This document shows, in pieces, positions 7,023-12,476 of a stretch of DNA of 12,476 nt. Position 1 is the stretch's first letter; every line of letters starts with the position of its first letter. The stretch covers positions 1 through 12,476 of the forward strand of contig QKII01000161.1 in assembly GCA_003249625.1 (NCBI GenBank), given 5' to 3'. The DNA is from Propionivibrio sp. (GTDB lineage Bacteria > Pseudomonadota > Gammaproteobacteria > Burkholderiales > Rhodocyclaceae). The notes below the pieces were generated by a model. It was not told the origin of the DNA. It saw nothing but the letters and a program-made list of their open reading frames with translations, and ran no database searches. The position numbers were made by a program, and so were the translations under genes.

Positions 7023-7784
7023 GTGATTACCTACGAATACCCCTTCAACGAGCGCATCAGGACCCTGTTGCGTCTGGAGGATTTATTCGAGAAGGCTGCC
7101 TACTTCATTCAACAGGAAGGTCCGCGTGAGCATCATGTGGTCCTCCTGTCGCTGTTCGAGATTCTCGAGGTCGCCGGGCGCGCCGACCTGAAGCTTGACC
7201 TGATCCAGGAACTGGAGCGGCAACGCCAATCGCTGCTTGCCTTCCGCAACAACCCGGATATCTCCGAAGAGGCGCTTTCAGGAGCGCTTTATGAGATCGA
7301 ACAATCCTCCGCGGCCCTCTTGGCCATGACCGGCAAGATTGGCCAATATCTGCGGGAAAACGACTGGCTGATGGCAATCAAGAGCCGGGCAGTGATTCCC
7401 GGGGGAGTCTGCGAGTTCGACCTGCCGTCCTATCATTACTGGCAACATCAGAACGCGACGATTCGGCAGGAAGCCTTGCAAGGTTGGCTGAAGCCGTTGA
7501 CGCCGCTACGCGATGGCTTGTCGATTGTTCTGCGTTTGCTGCGCGCCAGCGGAACGCCGGAAAGCCAGTTGGCCAAGGGCGGTTCGTTCCAGTTGATGCT
7601 GGGTGGCAGCACGTCGCAGATGGTGCGTGTCTCGCTCAAGGAACCGCTTCCGTTCGTTCCTGAAATCAGTGCCAACAAGTACGCCTTGAACATTCGCTTC
7701 ATCCGCCAGGACCTTGAAGCTCGACCGCGGCAGCCCGACGCGGCGGTTGATGTCCCGTTTGAAATAGTATTCTGCAACTTGTGA
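7023..7784 (+). CDS. zapD: Cell division protein ZapD
   Basis: ZapD (YacF, DUF1342) binds the C-terminal tail of FtsZ and bundles protofilaments in the cytoplasmic Z-ring. The protein opens with [19 protein letters not shown], matching the EHPLNEKMRTWLRIE opening of the E. coli protein. It carries the hallmark [16 protein letters not shown] (125-140), and its 253 residues compare with about 247 in E. coli. I chose the GTG at 7023 because conservation begins right there. The frame extends upstream only to a TTG at 6963, which would add 20 unconserved residues and run through the inverted repeat and promoter candidate. The out-of-frame ATG at 7021 meets an immediate stop. The Shine-Dalgarno is poor. 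The stop overlaps the yacG start (TGATG), so the two should be co-translated. Confidence 0.93.
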   Translation: MITYEYPFNERIRTLLRLEDLFEKAAYFIQQEGPREHHVVLLSLFEILEVAGRADLKLDLIQELERQRQSLLAFRNNPDISEEALSGALYEIEQSSAALLAMTGKIGQYLRENDWLMAIKSRAVIPGGVCEFDLPSYHYWQHQNATIRQEALQGWLKPLTPLRDGLSIVLRLLRASGTPESQLAKGGSFQLMLGGSTSQMVRVSLKEPLPFVPEISANKYALNIRFIRQDLEARPRQPDAAVDVPFEIVFCNL

Positions 7785-7981
7785 TGCCCGCCAAAGAGAA
7801 GAAAGTGCGCTGTCCGCAGTGTGGCGGCGAATCGCTGTGGAGCCCGGAAAACAAATACCGGCCGTTCTGCTCTGAGCGCTGCAAGCTGATCGATCTTGGC
7901 GCCTGGGCTTCAGAAAGTTACCGCGTACCGGTGCAGGAAGAATCGGCCGAGCCGCTCGCCGAGCCGCACAAACCAGAATAG
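7784..7981 (+). CDS. yacG: DNA gyrase inhibitor YacG (zinc protein)
   Basis: YacG is a small zinc-binding protein; in E. coli it binds the GyrB C-terminal region and blocks gyrase from binding DNA. The four zinc-ligand cysteines are Cys10 and Cys13 (CPQC) and Cys29 and Cys33 (FCSERC). The family signature continues as [17 protein letters not shown] flexible acidic tail ends the 65-residue protein, the usual size. The ATG at 7784 overlaps the zapD stop in TGATG. A GTG one codon earlier (7781) is also possible and would add a single residue. coaE-zapD-yacG is a recurrent order in beta- and gammaproteobacteria. The convergent Nudix gene ends only six bases beyond its stop, with no visible terminator between them. 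Confidence 0.93.
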   Translation: MPAKEKKVRCPQCGGESLWSPENKYRPFCSERCKLIDLGAWASESYRVPVQEESAEPLAEPHKPE

Positions 7982-7987
7982 TCCGTC

Positions 7988-8932
7988 TCACCAGCCGCGC
8001 AACATGGCGATGCCGTGTGCGCCGTATGCTTGTGCCGTGTCGAGCAGCGCACCATGCATCCCGCCCAGGGCATAAGCCGGGATGGTCAGGCGCTCGACGA
8101 GTTTGCCGAAGCTTTCCCAACCCATCGCGGACGCATCCGGATGACTGTCCGTAGGCAGGACCGGGCTCAAAACCACAAAATCCACACCGAGGCCGATGGC
8201 ACGCTGGAGATCATCCGCGGAATGGCATGACGCCCCGACCCATTCGACGTCGGGACGGTGTGCCTGTGAGCGAAGCGCATGCGCGGACAGATGCACGCCA
8301 TGCGCACCGACCGCCAGAGCGAGCCGTTCATCATCGTTGATCAGAACACGACAATCATCAAACGCGCGGGCATGGGCCATAACCTCTTCAGCAAATCGCT
8401 GCCGTTCCCCCGCCGGAAGCGATTTGTCGCGAACCTGCAGCAAGCGAATTCCGTTTTCCAAGGCACGGACAACGCGCTCAAGTTCACGTTCGATTCCGAT
8501 TTCCTCGGCGTGGGTGATGGCATAAACGTCGGGCAGCGCCAAGGCACGCAGGATCGGGCCATTCGCAGGGAGCACCGGTTCGACCCGAGGCACCTCACCA
8601 AGACGGGTCCAGACGGCACCTGTGTGTTCGTGCGGATGAATATCCCCCTGCCATTTCGTGACGCGGAAAAACTTCAGGCGAACGTGGGCATGCGGGTAAG
8701 TAAACTCGCGGCAAAGCCACGGGGCGGCTTGCAGGATGTCGATCTCCAGTTCCTCGCGCAATTCCCGGACAAGGGCATCATGGAACGTTTCGCCGGCTTC
8801 CAGTTTCCCGCCGGGGAATTCCCAGTATCCGGCATACACCTTGTCTGGCGGGCGCTGGGCCAGCAAGAATTCCTTACCGTCTTGCGTTTCTCGCAGCAGG
8901 ATGGCGGCGGACACCTCGACAGTCCGGCTCAT
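7988..8932 (-). CDS. Nudix hydrolase fused to ThiE/TenI-like domain
   Basis: This is a two-domain fusion of 314 residues. The N-terminal half (about 1-132) is a MutT-type Nudix hydrolase, expected to hydrolyse oxidised or other nucleoside triphosphates. Its Nudix box runs from Gly42 through Glu48 to ARG-GLU-LEU at 56-58 and EE at 60-61; Glu63 replaces the Gly usual in EExGU. The C-terminal half (about 136-314) resembles thiamine-phosphate synthase/TenI: LQVRDKSL (165-172), LINDDERLALAVGAHGVHLS (197-216), VGASCHS (232-238), LSPVLPTDSHP (255-265) and ALGGM (288-292). Similar fusions are known in proteobacteria (for example Pseudomonas), but the role of the second domain is unclear. The ATG at 8932 starts just before the conserved strand and overlaps the upstream ATPase stop in ATGA. 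An upstream start at 8974 would add 14 unconserved residues. Confidence 0.88.
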   Translation of the reverse strand: MSRTVEVSAAILLRETQDGKEFLLAQRPPDKVYAGYWEFPGGKLEAGETFHDALVRELREELEIDILQAAPWLCREFTYPHAHVRLKFFRVTKWQGDIHPHEHTGAVWTRLGEVPRVEPVLPANGPILRALALPDVYAITHAEEIGIERELERVVRALENGIRLLQVRDKSLPAGERQRFAEEVMAHARAFDDCRVLINDDERLALAVGAHGVHLSAHALRSQAHRPDVEWVGASCHSADDLQRAIGLGVDFVVLSPVLPTDSHPDASAMGWESFGKLVERLTIPAYALGGMHGALLDTAQAYGAHGIAMLRGW

Positions 8933-9825
8933 TTGCCGCGCCTTGTCCGCACTTTGTTGCGCGCGCCGGCCCAATCCTTGGCAAATTGCCAGGCGACTCG
9001 CCCGCTGCGCGAGCCGCGTTGCAATGCCCAGTTGAGCGCGTCGCGTTCAGCGCCCGCGATTTCGGCGTCCTCGCAACCGAATGTGCGCAACCAGTGAGCG
9101 ACGATATTCAGATAGGCGTCCTGGTCGAACGGATAGAACGACACCCAAAGGCCAAAACGTTCAGAGAGCGAAACCTTTTCCTCGATGGCTTCGCCCGGAT
9201 GGATTTCCTCGCCGACACGGTGCGTTTCGAGGTTCTCCTCGAAATACTCGGGCATCAGGTGACGGCGGTTCGAGGTCGCGTAGATCAGTACATTGTCCGG
9301 AGCGGCGGCAATCGACCCATCGAGCACGACTTTCAGAGCCTTGAAGGTAACATCGCCGGCATCGAAGGAAAGATCGTCGCAGAATATGATGAAGCGTTCC
9401 GGGCGATGTTCGATCAGGTCGACGATGTCGGGCAGATCGACGAGATCATGTTTTTCCACCTCGATAATCCGCAAGCCGTCGGATGCGTACTCGTTGAGCA
9501 GCGCCTTGATCAGTGACGATTTTCCCGAGCCGCGCGCACCGGTCAGCAGCACGTTGTTGGCCGGTTGACCGGCAACGAATTGGCGGGTATTTGCGTCGAT
9601 TCTCACCTTCTGGTCATCGATGTCCTGCAGATCCTGCAGGCGTATGGACGCGGGACGCGGAACCGGTTGCAGATAACTTGCTGAACCGCGCTTGCGCCAT
9701 CGGAAAGCAATCGCCGCACCCCAATCGGGAATCGGCGATGCAGGCGGCAGCAGCGGCTCGATGCGTTCCAGAAGCCTTTCGGCACGGGCAAGAAAGGCGG
9801 CGAGTTGCGGAATGGCGTCGCTCAT
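8929..9825 (-). CDS. DUF815-family AAA+ ATPase
   Basis: This is a predicted cytoplasmic ATPase of the DUF815 family, with no established biological role that I know. Walker A is GARGSGKS (96-103), followed by IKALLNEY. Walker B is FIIFCDDLSF (145-154). A sensor-1-like YATSNRRHL lies at 182-190, and the C-terminal GSRSGRVAWQFAKDW (271-285) looks like a sensor-2/lid region. The 298 residues are normal for the family. The N-terminal 80 residues form a helical, Pro/Arg-rich lead-in. No membrane segment is seen. The stop overlaps the Nudix-ThiE start in ATGA, making a two-gene minus-strand operon. Its ATG faces mltA across 49 bases. ATPase activity is well supported; the substrate is unknown. Confidence 0.88.
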   Translation of the reverse strand: MSDAIPQLAAFLARAERLLERIEPLLPPASPIPDWGAAIAFRWRKRGSASYLQPVPRPASIRLQDLQDIDDQKVRIDANTRQFVAGQPANNVLLTGARGSGKSSLIKALLNEYASDGLRIIEVEKHDLVDLPDIVDLIEHRPERFIIFCDDLSFDAGDVTFKALKVVLDGSIAAAPDNVLIYATSNRRHLMPEYFEENLETHRVGEEIHPGEAIEEKVSLSERFGLWVSFYPFDQDAYLNIVAHWLRTFGCEDAEIAGAERDALNWALQRGSRSGRVAWQFAKDWAGARNKVRTRRGK

Positions 9826-9833
9826 CGGGGCGG

Positions 9834-9839
9834 TATACT
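9834..9839 (+). promoter_or_regulatory. Candidate -10 box for mltA in the divergent gap
   Basis: TATACT (five of six) lies 35 bases before the mltA ATG, in the 49-base gap shared with the divergent ATPase gene. No convincing -35 sits 16-18 bases upstream. The complementary strand reads TATACC six bases before the ATPase ATG, with TTCGAT at 18-base spacing, so that gene could have a nearly leaderless transcript. Both readings are weak. Confidence 0.25.
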
Positions 9840-9874
9840 CAGTCGATCAGGAAACATCGAACTTTAGCCAAACC

Positions 9875-11101
9875 ATGACCAAAAGCCAAACAAGAATCCT
9901 GCCACGCGGACTGATCGCTCTGTTCTGCCTTTTCCTTTCCGCATGTGCCAGCGTAAAGGAAGCCCCTGTCGCTACCTGCCCGGTTTGCCCCGCCTGTCCC
10001 GGCATACCGGCGGTCGAAGCCCCGCCGCCGGCCAAACCGCTACAGCCCGCAAAATGGGGGGATCTGCCAGGATGGAGTGACGACGACCTCGCTGCCGCCT
10101 GGCCCGTATTCCTGCAGTCTTGCCGAGGCATGGCCAGCAAGCCACACTGGCCGCAATGGCGCGCGGTTTGCGACGAGGCACGTAATCAGCCGGGCATGGA
10201 CGCACGGCCCATCCGCCAATTCTTCGAAAGCCGCTTTACACCTTTCCTGCTGACCAATCCGGATGGCTCAACCGAGGGCATGGTCACCGGCTACTATGAA
10301 CCTCTGCTTCGGGGCGCTCGCACGCGGAGTGCAAAGCACGCCTTTCCCGTGTTGGGCGTTCCGCCCGACCTGCTCACCATCGACTTGTCGGACGTACTGC
10401 CCGATCTCAAGAACAAGCGCTTGCGCGGCCGCCTCGTTGGCAATCGCGTCGTTCCCTACTACTCGCGCGCCGAAATTGTGGAACGCGGCCTGGAAAAGAC
10501 GTATCCGGAACGGGTACTTCTCTGGGTGGATGACGCAGTCGAACTGTTCTTCCTGCAGATTCAGGGCTCAGGGCGTGTGAAGCTGCCGGATGGCCGCTTC
10601 GTTCGCCTCGGATATGCCGACCAGAACGGCCATCCCTACAAGGCGATCGGGCGAGTGCTCGCCGATCGTGGCGAGATCCCCATCGAACAGGTTTCGATGC
10701 AGAACATTCAATCCTGGGCGCGAGCCAACCCAGCGCGCCTTGGCGAATTGCTCAACACGAACCCCAGCTACGTGTTTTTCCGCGAGATGCCACTCAGGGG
10801 TAATGGCGACGAAGGACCGCAAGGTGCCCTCGGTGTGCCACTGACCCCGGGACGAAGCATTGCTGTAGATCCACGCCAGATCCCGCTGGGAGCGCCGGTA
10901 TTCCTCGCGACGACCCGACCGAATTCGAGCGAACCGCTTACGCGACTGATGCATGCACAAGATACGGGCGGTGCAATACGCGGCGTGGTGCGTGCCGATT
11001 TTTTCTGGGGATTCGGCCCGGATGCTGGCATCGAGGCGGGAAGGATGAAGCAATCCGGGCAGATGTGGGTTCTCCTTCCGCGAGAATCGGCACCAAAATA
11101 A
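9875..11101 (+). CDS. mltA: Membrane-bound lytic murein transglycosylase A
   Basis: MltA cleaves the MurNAc-GlcNAc bond of peptidoglycan to give 1,6-anhydromuropeptides. A lipoprotein signal (residues 1-23) has a basic start, a hydrophobic core GLIALFCLF and the lipobox LSAC, so Cys24 should be lipidated and the protein anchored in the outer membrane. The MltA domain is seen in MVTGYYEPLLRG (136-147) and LQIQGSGRVKLPDG (227-240). The C-terminal 3D domain carries VDPRQIPLG (331-339), QDTGGAIRG (362-370) and RADFFWG (373-379), supplying the conserved aspartates. The 408 residues are slightly longer than E. coli MltA, partly because of a Cys/Pro-rich linker (35-60) with CPVCPACPG. I chose the ATG at 9875 because it places the lipobox correctly; longer in-frame starts would bury the signal. 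Confidence 0.94.
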   Translation: MTKSQTRILPRGLIALFCLFLSACASVKEAPVATCPVCPACPGIPAVEAPPPAKPLQPAKWGDLPGWSDDDLAAAWPVFLQSCRGMASKPHWPQWRAVCDEARNQPGMDARPIRQFFESRFTPFLLTNPDGSTEGMVTGYYEPLLRGARTRSAKHAFPVLGVPPDLLTIDLSDVLPDLKNKRLRGRLVGNRVVPYYSRAEIVERGLEKTYPERVLLWVDDAVELFFLQIQGSGRVKLPDGRFVRLGYADQNGHPYKAIGRVLADRGEIPIEQVSMQNIQSWARANPARLGELLNTNPSYVFFREMPLRGNGDEGPQGALGVPLTPGRSIAVDPRQIPLGAPVFLATTRPNSSEPLTRLMHAQDTGGAIRGVVRADFFWGFGPDAGIEAGRMKQSGQMWVLLPRESAPK

Positions 11102-11125
11102 TGATCTTTTTCAGACTTTCATATG

Positions 11126-11144
11126 TCCGCCCCACATTGGTGCT
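11126..11144 (+). promoter_or_regulatory. Candidate NtrC binding site upstream of amt
   Basis: Aligned to TGCACCA-N5-TGGTGCA, the sequence has a strong right half (TGGTGCT, six of seven) and a weak left half (TCCGCCC, four of seven). A further TGCAC half-site lies at 11159-11163. Both are about 80-105 bases before the -12 element, a typical enhancer distance. On its own the match is marginal; the sigma-54 promoter and the ammonium transporter downstream raise its plausibility. Confidence 0.3.
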
Positions 11145-11227
11145 CTGGAATTACCAAATGCACACGTATGGAACGTCCATTACCGCTTAAAAAACGTAAC
11201 CTACTGCTTTAAAAGCATATTTAGTTC

Positions 11228-11243
11228 GGGAACGGTGCTTGCT
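11228..11243 (+). promoter_or_regulatory. Candidate sigma-54 (-24/-12) promoter for amt
   Basis: GGGAAC-N5-TTGCT matches TGGCAC-N5-TTGCW. The invariant GG (11229-11230) and GC (11241-11242) are at the correct ten-base separation, and only two of the conserved positions differ. The predicted start of RNA is near 11254, which places the AGGAGG ribosome binding site just inside a short leader. Such promoters need an activator like NtrC, encoded at 1154-2596. Confidence 0.6.
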
Positions 11244-11263
11244 TGCCACCTCTGATTCTTTTC

Positions 11264-11269
11264 AGGAGG
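11264..11269 (+). promoter_or_regulatory. Perfect Shine-Dalgarno for amt
   Basis: AGGAGG ends four bases before the ATG at 11274 and fixes that start codon. It is the strongest ribosome binding site in the window, consistent with high translation once transcription is induced. Confidence 0.75.
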
Positions 11270-11273
11270 GCGT

Positions 11274-12476
11274 ATGGAAGCGCTGAAATCAGGAAGTGAC
11301 GTTCTTTTCATTTTGCTGGGTGGCATCATGGTTCTGGCCATGCATTCGGGGTTCGCTTTTCTCGAACTCGGCACGGTTCGCCAGAAAAACCAGGTCAATG
11401 CTCTGGTAAAGATCCTTGTCGATTTTTCGATTTCGACCATTGCCTATTTTTTCATCGGGTATACCGTCGCCTATGGCGTCAGCTTTTTCTCCGGTGCCGA
11501 GGTACTGATGGAGAAAAACGGCTTTGAATTGACGCGTTTCTTCTTCCTGCTGACATTTGCCGCCGCGATACCAGCCATCATCTCAGGCGGCGTCGCCGAG
11601 CGGGCGCGTTTCAACCCACAACTCCTCGCCACCTTCGCCATCGTCGGATTCATCTACCCGTTTTTCGAGGGAATTGCGTGGAATCAGGCGTTCGGCATCC
11701 AGGCATGGCTGAAATCCAGTTTCGGATCAGAATTCCATGATTTCGCCGGCTCCGTCGTGGTGCACGCGATGGGAGGATGGATTGCCTTGCCCGCCGTACT
11801 GTTGCTCGGCGCACGACACGGACGCTACACAAAGGAAGGGCGCATCTCCGCTCACCCGCCGTCATCAATCCCCTTTCTGGCGCTGGGCGCCTGGATTCTC
11901 ACGGTTGGCTGGTTCGGCTTCAATGTCATGAGCGCGCAGACCCTCGACAAGATATCCGGTCTGGTAGCCATCAACTCGTTGATGGCCATGGTTGGCGGAA
12001 CACTGGTTGCCACCTTGCTAGGAAAAAACGACCCCGGCTTCGTACATAACGGCCCCCTGGCTGGCCTGGTTGCCGTCTGCGCAGGTTCCGACCTGATGCA
12101 CCCGATCGGAGCTCTCGTCGTCGGCGGAACCGCCGGGGCGCTATTCGTCGTCATGTTCACCCTGACGCAAAACCGTTGGAAGATCGACGACGTTCTAGGC
12201 GTCTGGCCGCTTCACGGCCTTTGCGGCGCCTGGGGTGGCATTGCTGCCGGCATCTTTGGACAAAAGGCGCTTGGCGGCGCCGGTGGTGTTGCCTTCATGT
12301 CCCAGGTTGCCATGACCGCAATGGCAATCGCCGTAGCACTGACCGGCAGCGTGATTGTTTATGGCACACTCAAGGCAACACTGGGCTTGCGCCTCGACCG
12401 CGAGGAGGAATTCGAAGGCGCCGATCTTTCAGTGCATCGCATCAGCGCAACGCCCGAGAACGAGGTGAATTGGTAA
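11274..12476 (+). CDS. amtB: Ammonium transporter, Amt family
   Basis: This inner-membrane channel/transporter takes up ammonium. Its 400 residues contain about eleven hydrophobic segments. DFAGSVVVH (156-164) supplies the conserved Asp and the first pore histidine (His164), spaced as Asp160/His168 of E. coli AmtB. The second pore histidine is His314 in PLHGLCGAWGG. WFGFN (213-217), GGVAERARF (105-113) and Trp136 match the pore-lining aromatic and family regions. The C-terminal tail (GLRLDREEEFEGADLSVH) is the cytoplasmic part that contacts GlnK in other systems. Unlike E. coli AmtB, the protein starts close to the first membrane helix, with no evident cleavable signal peptide. The stop codon TAA is the last three bases of the window, so whether glnK follows cannot be seen. 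A candidate sigma-54 promoter precedes it. Confidence 0.94.
   Translation: MEALKSGSDVLFILLGGIMVLAMHSGFAFLELGTVRQKNQVNALVKILVDFSISTIAYFFIGYTVAYGVSFFSGAEVLMEKNGFELTRFFFLLTFAAAIPAIISGGVAERARFNPQLLATFAIVGFIYPFFEGIAWNQAFGIQAWLKSSFGSEFHDFAGSVVVHAMGGWIALPAVLLLGARHGRYTKEGRISAHPPSSIPFLALGAWILTVGWFGFNVMSAQTLDKISGLVAINSLMAMVGGTLVATLLGKNDPGFVHNGPLAGLVAVCAGSDLMHPIGALVVGGTAGALFVVMFTLTQNRWKIDDVLGVWPLHGLCGAWGGIAAGIFGQKALGGAGGVAFMSQVAMTAMAIAVALTGSVIVYGTLKATLGLRLDREEEFEGADLSVHRISATPENEVNW

Larger units (their letters stand above)
11102..11273. other. AT-rich intergenic region between mltA and amt
   Basis: This is the largest non-coding stretch in the window (172 bases) and clearly AT-richer than the flanking genes. 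Besides the sigma-54 promoter and NtrC-like site, it holds a small palindrome TGCTT-TAA-AAGCA (11205-11217) and a weak IHF-like match around 11197-11209. No intrinsic terminator for mltA could be recognised. Confidence 0.6.

Noticed and set aside
8279..9097. A 272-codon plus-strand frame opposite the Nudix-ThiE and ATPase genes
   Set aside because: The minus-strand frames carry clear Nudix and Walker motifs; this frame shows none and is a shadow.
11205..11217. TGCTTTAAAAGCA as an intrinsic terminator of mltA
   Set aside because: The stem is only five A/T-rich pairs with no following U-tract; it is more likely part of the AT-rich promoter region.

Overview
This 12.5 kb window looks like ordinary chromosomal DNA from a GC-rich betaproteobacterium. 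A Rhodocyclales-type organism (the Azoarcus/Dechloromonas/Accumulibacter neighbourhood) is my best guess. That placement is an inference from high GC, the birA-coaX (Baf-type) pair, the coaE-zapD-yacG cluster and the Nudix-ThiE fusion; no rRNA marker is present. Coding density is very high. Genes often overlap by a few bases. I found no tRNA, rRNA, CRISPR, insertion sequence, phage gene or clear intrinsic terminator.

Layout. (1) 23-2596: ntrB (glnL) and ntrC (glnG), the nitrogen two-component system. (2) 2632-4160: birA and coaX, overlapping in an ATGA, for biotin attachment and the first step of CoA synthesis. (3) 4227-5591: a stand-alone TrpB2-type PLP enzyme without trpA. (4) 5634-6946: a membrane-anchored SPOR-domain protein overlapping coaE, the last step of CoA synthesis. 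(5) 7023-7981: zapD (GTG start), an FtsZ-ring factor, overlapping yacG, a small zinc protein that inhibits gyrase. (6) Minus strand, 9825-7988: a DUF815-type AAA+ ATPase overlapping a Nudix hydrolase fused to a ThiE/TenI-like domain. (7) 9875-11101: mltA, a lytic transglycosylase lipoprotein, divergent from the ATPase gene. (8) 11102-11273: the only sizeable intergenic region, AT-rich, with a good sigma-54 promoter candidate and a weaker NtrC-like site. (9) 11274-12476: an Amt-family ammonium transporter ending exactly at the window edge.

How it fits together. The two ends are linked by nitrogen control: NtrB/NtrC is encoded at the left, and the amt gene at the right carries the kind of sigma-54 promoter that NtrC activates. 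The middle is a housekeeping stretch mixing cofactor enzymes (BirA, CoaX, CoaE) with cell-division and envelope functions (SPOR protein, ZapD, MltA). I see no clear new system. The points most worth a second look are the isolated trpB2, the Nudix-ThiE fusion coupled to an AAA+ ATPase, the SPOR-coaE coupling, the dyad-containing promoter before zapD, and the sigma-54 region before amt.
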